From positions 42,169-106,168 of the forward strand of contig MCFE01000271.1 in NCBI GenBank assembly GCA_002104905.1: 64,000 nucleotides of DNA, read 5' to 3'. This document shows, piece by piece, positions 36,870 to 50,589 of the stretch (its first letter is position 1; every line of letters begins with the position of its first letter). Under the pieces are notes generated by a model. The model had not been told where the DNA came from. It made no database searches and worked only from the letters and a program-made list of their open reading frames with translations. Source of the DNA: Basidiobolus meristosporus CBS 931.73. Its lineage: Eukaryota; Basidiobolomycota; Basidiobolomycetes; Basidiobolales; Basidiobolaceae. The position numbers and the translations under genes are program-made.

Positions 36870-38741
36870 GAGTTGTTTATAGCCTAATAATTACATCCCT
36901 CGATCCCGCTGCAAGATATTTTGATTTTTGATCACGAAGTATCATTTGTGTATACACCATGTATTAAGCGATTTTTCACATCCCGCATTTTGCATTGCCA
37001 TGCTATTTAATAATGTTGAGTAATCCTTGCTCCCCGAAGATCACTTGGATAATGGGCCAGTGGTTCATTCTAACTTGCAAGCCCTCCAGAAGGACACCTC
37101 AATACATTTCTTTTTGAAAGAGTTTATGATTCCCTTGGCATGTGTCGTCTGTGTTGGCAGCTCCACAGTACTTTCATTTCACGACAGGGCCAGACACGAA
37201 GGCACCTCCAACATTTGCTGCTCTTAGCAAAATGAGGTCATGTGGTTTTACCACTTGCAGATCTCTGACGATGGGCTTCGTCAGACATGCCGGGACACCC
37301 ACCATCTCCACGAAGTCAATAGATTTTGTTGATTGAGAGCACTGGCTTGTACTAGTGATAGCTAGTACGAAGTATCATGTTGACGTTGTCAGCTGTTGGA
37401 CAATCATTATCCACTGTGTGACCACACATCTAACATGTTTGAAACTTGATTGCACTAATGGCAATTATTCTTGTGACTCTGATAATTCATACATCTAACC
37501 AACCCAGTCACATTATCCTAGCATTCTACATACTATTGACAAAACCCGGCAACTGCGTAAAACACAAGACGCACTTGATAACTGATTTTCACCCAGCGAT
37601 GGCCGGCGTTCTGTTTTGTGCTTAGATTGATGATAAGTAACTATCCCGTGCTGAGCAAAACGTCGAGGTAACGCCCATACTACAGGTATTGAAAACCTTG
37701 ACCAGATGTCTTGCTTACCCCGAAACCTGAGCCAGCCATATGAAATTGTCTTGACATATAAGAATATTTGGATCCTCCATAGACATCTTGACAAGACTAT
37801 TTTCGAAAGCACTCACAGAAACGTATATATAGCATAACATATGCCCACCTTCTATCTCCATATGTTTGATACTGTATTACATATTTCGGGGGGGGGGAGA
37901 CTGTGGCAAGTAGTTTGACACGCTACATTGACAAACACAGCCAGTGCCTTCTGCGTGATGCAAAACGCAACTAATACATCTATACGAATGGGATTTATAC
38001 AAGAGATCAGATTTTAACCTATTTGGGATAAAAGAGCTGGCCAAATTGGCAACTCTACATATCTTTATCAAGGCTTCAAGTGAATCAGAATACCCATTAC
38101 AAGCTGATTCATTGTCAGCCCAACAAGGCCATAGTGGCGTGGACACCTTATGTACCAGCTGAGTGGCGGCCGTAGTCCCCAGTCGAGCATCTGGGGCGCC
38201 GAATTCAGCTGCTGGCCAAGCTCCCTTGCAAGTACACCAGGTATAAATCGGTACAAATACCTGATTGCTAGTATTGATCGAAAATTAGATTGCTTATTCA
38301 AGCATAGGCAATATTAAACGAAATAAACCACCCCCAAGTCGGGCCAATCACAAAGGCTTGCTAATGTATGATGAAGATGTCACAGCATACTCTATTCACC
38401 ACCCAGCCCATTTCTACCAATTGTTACTGATATGGTTGCAAGGATCTGGAAAAATTTGAAGTAGCATACCAAATATAGCATACAGTTAAACTCCCATGCA
38501 AGCTTTCTCCATAAATCATGTGCGACATGAGCCTTTACGAATGGTGACGGGTGCAACCCCTAGGCTCCTACCGCCACCATGGTAATATCCGATTTCTTAG
38601 TTACTCTACACCATCACAACACTACCAGCATAGCCTTACTCAACCATATCTACCCCTTGCCTGCTTCTTTATACGTTACGACTACCAGAGTCCAGTCTCT
38701 CTTCTCGATTTTTCAACAACACCTGCCTCTCAATAAATAGA
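36870..38741. other. 1.9-kb gene-free stretch
   Basis: Short frames only. Contains a run of ten G at 37,888-37,897 followed by AGACTGTGG; see the rejected list. Confidence 0.55.
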
Positions 38742-39498
<757 letters not shown>

Positions 39499-39901
39499 AT
39501 ACTCGATCTAAAAAATATTATCTGACATTTGCGCTCCGCCTCCCACTCCCCCCTCTCTCACTCCATGCACTCTATTATGCTTTGATTATTAATGCCGACA
39601 CAGCATGTGGCGTATTAACAGTATTATTCGTCCAATATTCCAAAACATGAGTTGTTTCAAGAACCACTCGGTGTAGTATACGACATTGATTGCATACGTG
39701 ATATATTATCTCACAATTTTCATGGTGACAGGTCATCTGAGACGTAATCCCAAAAACTCGACAATGCAGCGGTTGCCTTATCTTGGGCACCATGTTGGGG
39801 ATGTTCAACGAATTACCTGGAGGATATACGAATGTTTAGAGCATTTTAATTTTAAAAGCTATTTGTTGCATCTTTTTCCATAGACATGCGCTTCATATGT
39901 C
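39499..39901. other. Intergenic stretch
   Basis: Between convergent ARF6 and prenol-kinase genes. Nothing recognised. Confidence 0.5.
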
Positions 39902-40673
39902 TCAGTAGCCTAGATACCAAATGCAATAGGATATGCTTAAGGGTACAGTCAAATTGTCTATACCAAACGGTGCTACCGCCTCAGCCAGAGTTCCGATTGA
40001 TGCTGATACCAGAGCACCACTTATTTTGGAGTTGAAGCGATTCACCGTAAGTAACTCCAAGGTATAGTACACCGCGACGAAAATCGCCACAAACGCTGCG
40101 AGACTTCCTTCGACTGTGCGAACCGAGTTTCCATATACGCGGTAATATCTTCGGCCGAAAGTTCGCCCAATATAATTCGCCAAAGAATCACCGAAAGCCA
40201 TTCCCATGATGCCACAGGTACCTATGTATGCATTACCTCTTGGGAATCCTCGTTCCCAACCTGAATGGAACGTGAGACATAGTAGGGTGCAAGAAATCAC
40301 GAAGTAAACCGTTCCTAGTGTAGAGTTACGTTTTGGATCGACGGATTTGAAGACTTGGAACCGTAGAAAAAGATAATTGAGGGGGATGAAAGTCATCATG
40401 GGTATACAAGCATATTGCCAATGGTCAAATATGAACAATTGAAAAAGAGGACAAAGGCCAGCTCCGACATGAACAACCTATGAAAGACAGCTTAGAAGAT
40501 TAGCGCAACTCGGATGAGACTTCGGTCGACAGCGAAATACCAACTTTTCTTGTAATATGTCTCGAGAAGGAATATTTCCATTTCAATATCTCCGCAGTGG
40601 CCAAAAGTACAGCACAGTAGCCATACACGTAAACAAGCCCTTGAACATCTTTGTCTGTGGGAGATGGGATCAT
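39902..40673 (-). CDS. Dolichol/phytol-kinase-type (CTP-dependent lipid kinase) membrane protein, 2 exons
   Basis: Exons 40,673-40,545 and 40,477-39,902 give 234 residues. The junction restores RKVVHVGAGL, the N-terminal signature of the phytol kinase / DGK1 / Sec59 family. The second signature is MAFGDSLANYIGRTFGRRYY followed by TVEGSLAAF. About six hydrophobic segments cover most of the chain, and an endoplasmic-reticulum or other internal membrane location is usual. Family members use CTP (or another NTP) to phosphorylate a prenol or diacylglycerol; which substrate applies here is unclear. The intron donor (GTTGGT) is weak but is the only one that preserves the frame. The ATG at 40,673 is the first in frame; an upstream exon adding one more helix cannot be excluded. 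Confidence 0.75.
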
Positions 40674-43600
40674 TGCAAATAGGTGCCAGAACACTTGCAA
40701 GACATTCGGCTATTTTATGCTATATAAATTATAGGCAGAGATGATTGTACTAGGATACATGATTCTGGAAGGACCGTTATTTTTTAACGTGCAGAGGAAA
40801 TAGCGTCCCAGGAGCAATGCCTTTGCCACCAATAAAATGGCTGAATGGAAGCTTTGTTGACATGTATGTCGATTTAGACCCATATAGTCGCAACAGGGTT
40901 ACTTCAAGGAGGCTCAGAAAGAAGAGGATGGTGGGGTGTTTAAACCAATAGTGTCACATCCGTGATAAGGGACCAAATCAAAGCGGACTAATCCGGCTTT
41001 CATGCTGCACAAAAGCCATGCACATACTATAGTGGGGGAAATGAAATCGGGCTTGATAAGACATCGAATGGCTTAGCATTAGTTGATATACCTTCTTTCA
41101 TGTGCTGGATCAGTAGATTCGCTGCAAAAGCATGGGCCTACCATCTAGAAATCCAGGGACCAATACCTAGTCACCTTGCTTCACTGGAACTCTAAATCCA
41201 AGACAACATGAACGCAGTTTCGGAAATTCTAATTCCAACCAAAAGGCATTTGTTTGCCAGCTGGGATGTTGGCCATACCAATGATCCGATTTACACATTG
41301 TGTCGACCTCCTGAGATCTTGAGACTTGGATATTCGAAGTATTTCCCTAATCACTCATTCTGACTTGACAAGTGACTTCACATTATTGGCTGATAAATCG
41401 TGGATGCTACTAATCAACGTGCCCAGATACCCTAGGATGATATATGATTAGGAGTCGACTTATGCAGAGTTGCTGGGTCCTGATGGACCTTGGATTGTTG
41501 TTGGCTTTGTGTCTGACCCTCATATAGGTTGGTGGTATGAATAGCTAATGCAGATAATTACTAATTTGAGTAAGTTTGAGGGTCGCTTAGTTCTATTTAT
41601 ACTTTCGAGTAAAATATACCATGTCAGCAATTTCCATCTATCCGACATGACACATCCCTTCCCATTACTGACACCCATTTGTTCAGAGAATAGTATATAT
41701 AAGTGGGTTGAAGACTAGTTCTAGATATCATCTGAATGTAATATGTAGTTTGGTTTATGCCACCTCAATGGTATTCGTGCATGAGGTGATATTGGCATAT
41801 TTGGGCATGTATTGTATTGATAATGAATGGTTTCTCGATAGCATGAATGTGACCAAGTGATTGTGTTTCCTCTCCAACTTCGACCCTGCTATATGCCAGA
41901 ATCTGTTTGTTGGGTCTAAATCAGAGAGAATGTGTTGGAAAAAGCCATTCCCTTTGACTGTGATACGCAGCTCTCCTTTATCGTTTTCAATCAGGATTGA
42001 TTGCCTCTTCTCTTTAACTTGAATCCATCACTCCTAGATCGATATGCTAAATTCGTTGCTGTATCCGAAATACCCCTCCGAGCCAACGAAAGGTCTGATT
42101 GCTCTCTGACTCTTGGGCTAATACACTTCATCAGGAGTAGCTATGGGTCACCCTATTTACATGACTACGAGTTCGGCAAGATTGGCATTACTGATATATG
42201 GTTATGCTACTGACTGGTTTAACTTGATTTCCCTGCTTTATCTTATGAAACCATTGACCCAAAATGCATTGTTTTGGGTCTTACTAAATCAAGATCCTAA
42301 CCGGACTGTCCCCAGACTTAGTATGGTGATCGATAGATCTGCGTCCAAAGCCGAAAATTCGGTTCAGCCAATCCGTTTAGGAGAACTGTATCCCATACGG
42401 GATTGTATTAGGGCTATGGGTGCTAGTTATACAATGACTTTTGATTCAGAGCTAATGAAAGTGAAGCGACTATTAAGGCAACAGTAAATTACCTTCACAC
42501 CTGGCCTTATAGGCCATGGAGCTGTATATATGCGCGGCAATGGCTCATCCTTGTTTCCTGCAAACGGATAAGCTTCATGCACGGTATCAGCTATTTATTT
42601 CTATGCCAGCTATAATCGGCATTCTCTACCAGTAGAGGCTTTGAGGAGAATACTAGAAACATAGGCGTGATTAGCCTTGGATTATTTGAATCAGCGCGTA
42701 TCATGGCTGAATTCATGTGTGTATTTTAGGACGTCGGGGAATTTGCCAAGGTATGGGATTCCGCTGGCAAATTATAATGATATACGTCGCTGGTATATTC
42801 ATCGTCAAAACATATCATTGCATATTCAACAAGACTCACATTAGTGACTAAGCGCTGATATCGGATTGCTATTGGGTCCATTAATGAGTAGTTAGACTTT
42901 TGAGGCTACGACATTGGAAATTAATCAATTCGGTTGGGGTATATCATCACCAATAGCTATTCGGATATCAAACATCATAAGGTCTAATGAAATTGTAACT
43001 TCCTGCGATTCATGCATACCATGCGCGACGATCCCCTTTGGCTACTCTTGCATACATTTCCTTCCAGTTGGGTTAGTGTACTTCAGGGTTTTCCGGTAGG
43101 GCGCTAGTCCAGCGAGTTAATGAAACGTGCAGAGCGGCCGTATAATACAGGAATACTCAGTAATGGCCAATATTGGCCGAAATGGCGGAATTTGCTACGT
43201 GCACTTCATTTTACGACAAGAGGGCTTACTAGTTTATTAGCATTCTCTAACAGCCCAGTAAGGAAATAATTTGGCCCCACAGCCTAGTATTTTCAGCTTC
43301 TCTCTCAATCCCGCCTCATCCGTCAACTGTCTCGTAAATGCACTTCGGGATAAAGGTATAATCAAATGAGCTAGCTTATGCATGGCAAGGGATCATTTCA
43401 GGTCGAAGCTCATAAAAGATTAGCGATTCGTTATGAATTGGGTTTTCCACTGGGCAGTCACTCCAATAGGTCAACCACATGCCTGCCGAGCATATATTTA
43501 TTCGCATTATAATAAGCTGATTATATTTGTTCCCAGTTATATATCCAAAATGGTCCATGCTTGGAACGGGTTTGTCCTAAGCAGATGATGGTTCAACGGA

Positions 43601-44736
43601 AGCGGATTATCACACCAATCCAATGGAAGCATAATATATGCAGGCTCGTACAATCGGATCGGAATCACGGTGAACGCTGGTTCCACCACATAATTCGGAA
43701 CAACTATTCTGTCATAAGGGGTGCCCGCGTTGATTGATGATGAGTTGCCTCTATAAATACAATAGAGATTGGCTATTGTGGTCAGCCCACCTATGATATG
43801 AGAATTTGGTACTTCCCCACTGTTTAGAATTCTCCATGGCCCGGATCCTTCTCCGTGATGTTTGGATTGGCGAGCTGGAGGCCGCCTACATTCCTTAATA
43901 GCGACATGCTATATAGAAATGCCCTTTGGCTACACGCTCAGCTAAGGAGCGAGCCTGGACTTGACAGCTTTGTCCGAACAATAGTGATATACATGGGTGA
44001 CCATTTTAGCCGAATGCACTCTGATCCACAGTCTGCTTTCCATACTAAAGAATATCACCAAGGTGAAACTGCAGCACTGCTGTATGACTATCTCACTCAT
44101 ACGGAATAACTGTTCTGAGTAGAGGCCGAATGGCCACGATGGAAGCGATATAAATTGCAATCTATTTTTAAATGAATTTCCACAGTCCTTATGAAATTTA
44201 TTGAGTCCATCATTTTAAAAGGAATCCATGGTTTTCACAAACCGTTTCATTGGTTGCCTCAATGATTCAGCGGAATTGTCAAACCTAGATTCAATGGCAT
44301 TCTGTGCCCTGAGGAATTTTCATAACCCATATATCCATGTGACAATATTCAAATCACCTCCCTTTCATGTATACATCCTCAATAGAAATGGCCATTCGAT
44401 TGGCTTGAGCATGTTTGGTTCCGACTGTATCGAAACGTACTTCATGGCCACATAAAAAATCCGAGTGTCAACGCTACAGAAAATCCATACAACCCTCAGC
44501 CATGATGACTAATTCTGATTTGATAAAACCCATTGATCTAAAGCACTCCGTAGACTGCTTTCATTTCCCTTGATATGGGTGTTAATTTAAAACCGGTGGC
44601 AGTTACAAAAATAGATTTAGATTTATTTGTGCAGTCGACCTTGGATATAAAAGTCTGGCCAACCTGCCCCCATTCAGCATCATATTTCTCCTCAGAATTA
44701 TTTTCCAAGCAATTTCGATTTGTCATCCTCAGAATC
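40674..44736. other. 4-kb gene-free stretch
   Basis: Several 60-115-codon frames (for example 42,143-42,487 and 43,855-44,109) lack motifs and splice partners. Nothing supported. Confidence 0.55.
44646..44653 (+). promoter_or_regulatory. TATA box of kinase 1
   Basis: TATAAAAG, 84 bp before the ATG at 44,737. It argues that the longer in-frame start at 44,575 lies upstream of transcription and is not used. Confidence 0.55.
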
Positions 44737-46038
44737 ATGACCAGTATATGTCAAGATATTCCGAGTAATTTCACGGACCCCTTTAGCCTAAAATCGTATG
44801 GAGATCGCACCACTTTAGATTCGGAAGTGGTTTCAAAGTCCTCTTTAAGGAGATTCTCATCCACTTTTACCCCAAGGGGTCATCAAAGAAGTTACAATCG
44901 TAGACATTCTTGTAATTCCCCTTTTGGTAATCCCAATTCTTCCCAATCTTTGTACGGGCCACTTCCACTTCCTACCCCTTCATCATTCTCTACTCCCCTT
45001 TGCTCTGATCCGATTCCTGTCGAGTACCACGGGCTTGAGAATTTTACTTATGGTACACCGGAGCCTACTGAAAAATCTGAAAGCTCTGATTCACAATCAG
45101 AAAGCCAAGACGCTGGCAACCTTCAACCCACGCCTGCCGAAGACACAACTGTCACCAGTGACAAATACCCAACATGGCCCACACCACCCCGCACCCCTAC
45201 TCCTCGGGAAGTCCTATTCAGCATCGGTTCGTATAATGTGCTGGAGCTACTTGGAACCGGGTCGTTCTCCAAAGTTTACCTCGCTGAGGATACCCGAGGT
45301 ACAGACCACCTCGTGGCAATCAAAATGATAGAGAAGGCCTCCGGGATGCACGGTAGAAGGTTAAGAGCACTTGTCAACCAGGAAATCGAATTTCTTACTA
45401 TGGTGGACCATCCAAATATTGTCGCGTATTACGAGACACTGCACACTGAATCACACGTATGCCTTGTGTTAGAATACGTGAATGGTGCCGAACTATACGA
45501 ATACGTTGCTAATGATAATTCATTACTCTCTGATGAACGAAGAATCCAGGAGGTATTCTCCCAGTTGGTATGCGCGGTTGAACATCTACATGATCGCAAC
45601 ATCTGCCACAGGGATATCAAGTTGGAAAACGTGCTAATTCAAAACTCAGATGTTGGCAACTTCACAGTCAAGCTATCGGATCTTGGGCTTGCTGAGTATG
45701 CGTCTAATATCTCCTATCTATCCTCCCGTTGCGGCACCGACGAATATTGCGCTCCGGAGATCCTCTTAGGTCAGTCAAATGACGGCATCAAAGCAGATAT
45801 TTGGTCGCTCGGAGTCATTCTGTATACAATGATTGCCAAACACCTTCCATTCAATCTTGAACCCAATGAATCGCGCCGAAGTTTCTATGCTCGTGTTAAT
45901 AGAGCTGAGTATGAGTTCCCCTCTTCGGCGACCGAGGGGGCTCGGGATCTTATTTCCAAGGTTTTGCAGAGCAATCCTAGCAAGCGGGCCTCCATCAATG
46001 ATATTAAGCAACATCCATGGCTTCAGCATTTTTTTTAA
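44737..46038 (+). CDS. Ser/Thr protein kinase 1 (CAMK-like), intronless
   Basis: A 433-residue kinase. The first ~160 residues are Ser/Pro-rich and disordered, ending in TPPRTPTPREVLFSIGSYN. The kinase domain (about 165-430) has the glycine loop LGTGSFSKV at 172-180, Lys196 in VAIKM, HRDIKLEN with Asp293, the metal-binding D315-L-G in place of DFG, an APE equivalent in APEILLGQ, and DIWSLGVILYTM. Residues suggest an active serine/threonine kinase of the CAMK/Snf1-like group. It is paralogous to the kinase at 56,876-58,005 across the whole domain, but lacks both of that gene's introns. The start is chosen from the TATA box at 44,646. Confidence 0.9.
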   Translation: MTSICQDIPSNFTDPFSLKSYGDRTTLDSEVVSKSSLRRFSSTFTPRGHQRSYNRRHSCNSPFGNPNSSQSLYGPLPLPTPSSFSTPLCSDPIPVEYHGLENFTYGTPEPTEKSESSDSQSESQDAGNLQPTPAEDTTVTSDKYPTWPTPPRTPTPREVLFSIGSYNVLELLGTGSFSKVYLAEDTRGTDHLVAIKMIEKASGMHGRRLRALVNQEIEFLTMVDHPNIVAYYETLHTESHVCLVLEYVNGAELYEYVANDNSLLSDERRIQEVFSQLVCAVEHLHDRNICHRDIKLENVLIQNSDVGNFTVKLSDLGLAEYASNISYLSSRCGTDEYCAPEILLGQSNDGIKADIWSLGVILYTMIAKHLPFNLEPNESRRSFYARVNRAEYEFPSSATEGARDLISKVLQSNPSKRASINDIKQHPWLQHFF

Positions 46039-48166
46039 CCAATAGAGAAGTTCGCACCCACCCTTAGGATTGCGCAGCTTGTACATACAGCCCTATTACC
46101 AGTATATACCCGCCTCCACTACTTGAAAGATGAAGACGTGAGTGTGTACCCGCAATCCTCATAATTTGTAATGATAATGTAGGCCCGTTTCTCCATAGAC
46201 AATACTGGCGACCCATCTCAACCCGATATATTTCAAATACACATTCCCCTTGTATCCTCCAACTGAAACCTTTCGCAGTACTTGATTGTGCCACCCTAAT
46301 TTATTTATCAACATCTTTCTGGCTTGTACCAAATATACAACTATATCAAGCTATCCATATCCTTAATAATAAAAGGTTGACCCTCTATTGAATACACCGC
46401 TTGTCTTGTTAGTTTCAAAATCATACCCTTGACATGCCCATACAATGGCTGGCCTCAAGGAGACTTTGTCACCATAAATTCGATATGGTAAGCCCCAAAT
46501 CTAGCATACCGCAGATTGCTCTCCAAAACGGGTAAGGGCGCCGATCACAGGGTCATTGCGGTATGCGTAGCATTCACAAATCTACAAACGATATACCACC
46601 ATCGATTCTCATTAGATCACTACATTGGGCATTGATAACAGGAAATTACAATTTGATACTCCAGGGTCACGATTATGTAATCTGTGAGTCTTACTCATGG
46701 TGTAACGATGGGGTTGACTGATATCGATATGGAATTATCGGATGCCGATCTCCATTACTACCGAGTCCGTGGCTCAGCCAACCTCACGAATGCTTCACTG
46801 AAAGTCATTCGTGAGTTGCGGATTCCCCCAACTGTACACGAACTTTCCCGGTTTATGTGTCATATTGCTCCGTTTTTCCGTCACAACTTCCAATTATGCG
46901 TTGTTGGGGATATTCAGTAAACCTGGGATTTCTAAAGGTCCCGATTTTCTGCAAAACCCTGAAGCCAGCAGAGCAGAATCCCCGAAGTCACATTACTTTG
47001 AAAAGGATCATTGGTACATCGGGACTCATACCACTGGAGTGGTAGAGAACCGCGAATCAATCAGCATAGGATATCATACATACTCAATTCTTGCCTACAG
47101 AATAAATGGCTATCTAGGACTACATCCATTGTTCTTTCTCTTATACAATCTTGCAACTGCACTCCGAGCTTCACTATAACTGTAGATTGCTTGCTCGGTT
47201 GTTAACAGTGAATATAGCTCATGAATCTCTTGTTTCATAAACGATCCAAAATTTACATGAGACCATCCAAGTAGAGTAATTGGTGTTGAACTTTTCCCAT
47301 TAACGATGGTAAATGCTAATACCTGTCAACAATGCCTTTCTATTGCAATCCTAATTGAATGATGTATATGTGTATTAAGGCACAGTATTGACCATTGCGA
47401 GATGGCAGGCAATCTGTATATACTCGAGCCAATTGCTTAATTTGAATAGACCTGAATAGTCAAGGATCATCGTACTCTGCTGGGACCATGTTCTAGTTAA
47501 TGTCACGCTAATACCCTGGATCCATATTATTGCCGGTAACTCTTGATAAATTTGCATATGTCATCTTGAAGAATGGGACAATCCCTACTACCAAGCTGAC
47601 CCAAAACGCACATATGTTTCCGAAATCTCTGTATTTGAAATACGATCAGGTGAGCCAGGTTTTTTTTGACATGACTCGAAGTGTGTTCATGGTAGATGAA
47701 TCAATGGAGCTCCTGATCATTCTGATGTAATAGGGCTCTGGATGCATCAAACCCAATTTCTACTTGGACTTGCTACGCTAAGCATCATCTGACCAAACAT
47801 CCCTCTGGTGACGTATTCCTGATTAGAATGCTTTGTTTCAACTTGGTGGTAATCCAATGGGTGTGGTCAGTTGGAAGTAGACTCTGGCGTGATTGAATGT
47901 AAATTGGAAGAAATTGGATTCTCATCTGTGGACTTGTTGTGTTAATGGCTTAATCAACACTTTCTGCTGAATATTGCAAAAGAGTTAGTACACCGCGCCC
48001 GGAGAGGTCATCGGACACGCCCAAAGCTCAGGAACTTTTGGATGACATCAAGGATACAATTCCCTCTTCGTATATCTAATTTTCTAAACAATAAATTGAG
48101 TCAAAATAGAGTATTTATACTAAATTAATGGTATAATGCAGCTATAGCCTGAATTGATGTTGAAGA
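46039..48166. other. 2.1-kb gene-free stretch
   Basis: Overlapping plus frames at 46,684-47,205 share no motif or consistent splicing. Nothing supported. Confidence 0.5.
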
Positions 48167-48518
48167 TGCTGTAAATTTCGTAATTACACCTAAACATTCA
48201 CTTGACTTGGTCGCTTAGATCACGGTCTACAATTCTTAAAATATTCTGCCAAAATTCTTTGTTGGGATTTACTTGGAATATCTCACCAAAACATCAGGCA
48301 CCCAGGATATGAAAAATCTTCAAGTTGTCCAAAGAGCCCCAAACTTTGCACACATGCTCTTGGGATCTTCCTGCGCATATTCGAAGTGATTGCTCTGCCA
48401 AGACCATGTAGAAGTGTATATACCACTTTTACATTCAATAGATCATTAAGTGAAAACCACTTAATCTACTTGCTCTTCCAATCAGTTCCAATATCTCCCA
48501 AACTGTTACCACAGAAGA
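48162..48518 (+). mobile_element. Solo LTR, family L1, copy a
   Basis: 347-bp LTR at 48,167-48,513 (TGCTGTAAATTTCG ... TTACCACA) with a 5-bp target duplication GAAGA on both sides. Near its end it carries TATATACCAC and AATAGATC, the degraded counterparts of TATAAATA and AATAAA in copy c (60,823-61,173). Confidence 0.85.
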
Positions 48519-49118
48519 TTCAAGTAAATAGCTATCTATGAGTTGACGCTATACTAGTAGCCTAAGTACTGGCAAATTACAATAGAAAGCTCTTGGAGGC
48601 TCTGTTTGAAGGAGATAGCAATCTTCCAATATGGAATAACTGTTAACTCTCCTGAATTTAGCATGTTTATCAATTCCTACAAAGCTCTCAAGCTTGTAGG
48701 AGAGCATTGCAAAACTGTTGGTCAGAACAAATCAAGCACTAGAAAGCAATACTCACTGTTTTGGAATATTTGAGCAAATTTGGCAAGTAGTAGCAATATT
48801 GCTTAAGCTATATGCTCTCCATATATTATTGAGGAAAGTCAAGTGATCTCACTCTCCAGATCACATCCAATATATTTGAGATTCTCTTAGCAGAGAACCT
48901 CTGATATGGTAAGCTAGAGTCACAGAACTGCAATACCATTTGTGTTAAACTATTAAATCAATGAGAAATTTATCAAATCATGTGTCCAATTTCAATTGCA
49001 TATTGTTCATTATACAAATTAGATTGGCACATGGTACTTATAGCTATGTATGTTGTCTTGTGGGGAGCAGGCTTCCATGAGACAGGAGATAGCCATTAGA
49101 CTGATTAGCACTGGGGAG
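48519..49118. other. Gene-free stretch between two solo LTRs
   Basis: No open frame of note and no retroelement coding sequence, so the two LTRs are separate insertions and not the ends of one element. Confidence 0.6.
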
Positions 49119-49460
49119 GGTACTGTTGTAAGAGTCTTGGAGATATTGGAAGTGATTGGGAGAACAAGTAGATTATGTGGTTTTCACTTAATGATTTATT
49201 GAATGTAAAAGTAGTATTTATACTTTTACCTGATCTTGGCATTACAAACACGTAGAATAGGTTAAGGAAGGTCCCAAGAACATGTGTGCAAAGTTTGGGG
49301 CTGTCTGGACAACTTTGAGAATTTTCATGTTCTGGGTAAATATTCTAAGTAAATCCCGACAAGGAATTTGGTCAGTATTCTCTAGGATTTGAAGGTAATG
49401 ATCTAAGTGACTAAGTTAGGTGAATATTTAGGTGGAAATACGAATTTTTACAACAGGTAC
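49119..49460 (-). mobile_element. Solo LTR, family L1, copy b
   Basis: 332-bp LTR at 49,124-49,455 with exact ends TGTTGTAA and TTACAACA and a 5-bp target duplication GGTAC. Inverted relative to the copy at 48,167. Confidence 0.88.
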
Positions 49461-49739
49461 AAGTTTATTTCATAGGAACTTGAATTGGGTTGTTGTAGTC
49501 TATTCCTATGGTTGGTATATATATATAAATTTCTAGCCATATACACTATGAAACCATTCTATGCTTAGGAAATCCAATGAATTGCTGACACCGATCTGAT
49601 CATCAAATGAAGCTTTAATGCTGGTGTCTACGAATGTCAGTCTAGGATCAAGAAACATAAGCGCGTATTGCGGCATTCTTCATACAATTGCAACATCAAC
49701 AGACTTTATTGAGAAAAGGCAGAAAGCTATGTGAGTCAT

Positions 49740-50589
49740 CTAACCCAAAAGACTCTCAATGTCCTTCTCCATATCTTCTGGCTTAGTGAGAGAGGAATAA
49801 CGCTGGAAAACGTTTCCATTTCTATCGATCAAGAATTTCTCGAAGTTCCACTTGATACGAGTGAGGCCAAGGATTCCTGGCTTCTCACTTTTGAGGAACT
49901 TGTAGACTGGATGTACGTTGTCTCCGTTAACCTCACTACGAAAGAAAAACAACAACGACTGGGGTTATTTGGGGGAAGTTCGGGCACTCCACCAAAAGCA
50001 ACTTACATCTTCTCCATAAGTGGGAAAGTTACCCCGAAATTGAGCTCGCAAAAGCTGGAAATCTCTATGGCAAAGGGCGATAGTTAGAAGATGTCTATTT
50101 CAACACCACACACCTGACACCCACCTTCTTCGGTTCCGGGCTCTTGCCCTCCAAATCTATGTGTAGACCGTTAGTGTTTGAAAGAGAAGACCAGTAATTC
50201 CGAGCCACTTACTGGTTGCAGGGAAAGCCGAGAATCACAAAGCCGCGCTCCTCATATTTCTTATACACCGCCTCGAGGGCTTTGTACTGAGGAGTGAAAC
50301 CACATTTGGAGGCTACGTTTACCACAAGTACAACCTGTTGGAGATGCACGAGTTGGAATAGGGAACCACATCAAAGATAAACGATCGCAAATACCTTGCC
50401 CTTATAAATGGAAAAGTCGACTTCCTGGTGCTTCTTGTCGTTGGCTTTCAGGTCGAAAAAGGATTGAGCAGACATAGTAGAGTAAAGGCTTCGGCTCGAG
50501 CTGAAGTTCAATTTAACTGAAGTTTTCGGGAGGCCATCAAATAGAATTCGACGTACACCTGGTAAGCACATGAAAATCTTGTACGTCAT
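49740..50589 (-). CDS. Glutathione peroxidase-family (Cys-type, thioredoxin-dependent) enzyme, 5 exons
   Basis: Reduces hydrogen or lipid peroxides. Exons 50,589-50,395, 50,334-50,213, 50,156-50,125, 50,064-50,007 and 49,935-49,740 join in frame to 200 residues. The peroxidatic cysteine is Cys76 in [12 protein letters not shown] (Cys, not selenocysteine). Cys104 in GFPCNQFGGQEPG is the likely resolving partner, as in fungal Hyr1/Gpx3-type enzymes that use thioredoxin. The catalytic Trp lies in IKWNFEKFL. The first 38 residues are Arg/Ser-rich and acid-poor ([14 protein letters not shown] ... SSSRSLYST), like a mitochondrial presequence, followed by a second in-frame Met (50,475) at the usual cytosolic start MSAQSFFDL. 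Alternative starts could therefore supply both compartments. The gene is intact. Confidence 0.9.

Noticed and set aside
37888-37902. GGGGGGGGGGAGACTGT resembles the GGGGGGAGACAGTCACC tail of the telomeric elements.
   Set aside because: No hairpin or GGTGAAATCTTTATT block follows; similarity is limited to the G-run and a few bases.
44575-44736. Longer in-frame start for kinase 1.
   Set aside because: A TATA box lies inside this stretch at 44,646, 84 bp before a better ATG at 44,737; the extra residues have no kinase-family similarity.
48167-49455. The two LTRs as the ends of one inverted or composite element.
   Set aside because: They face opposite ways, carry different target duplications and have no coding sequence between them.
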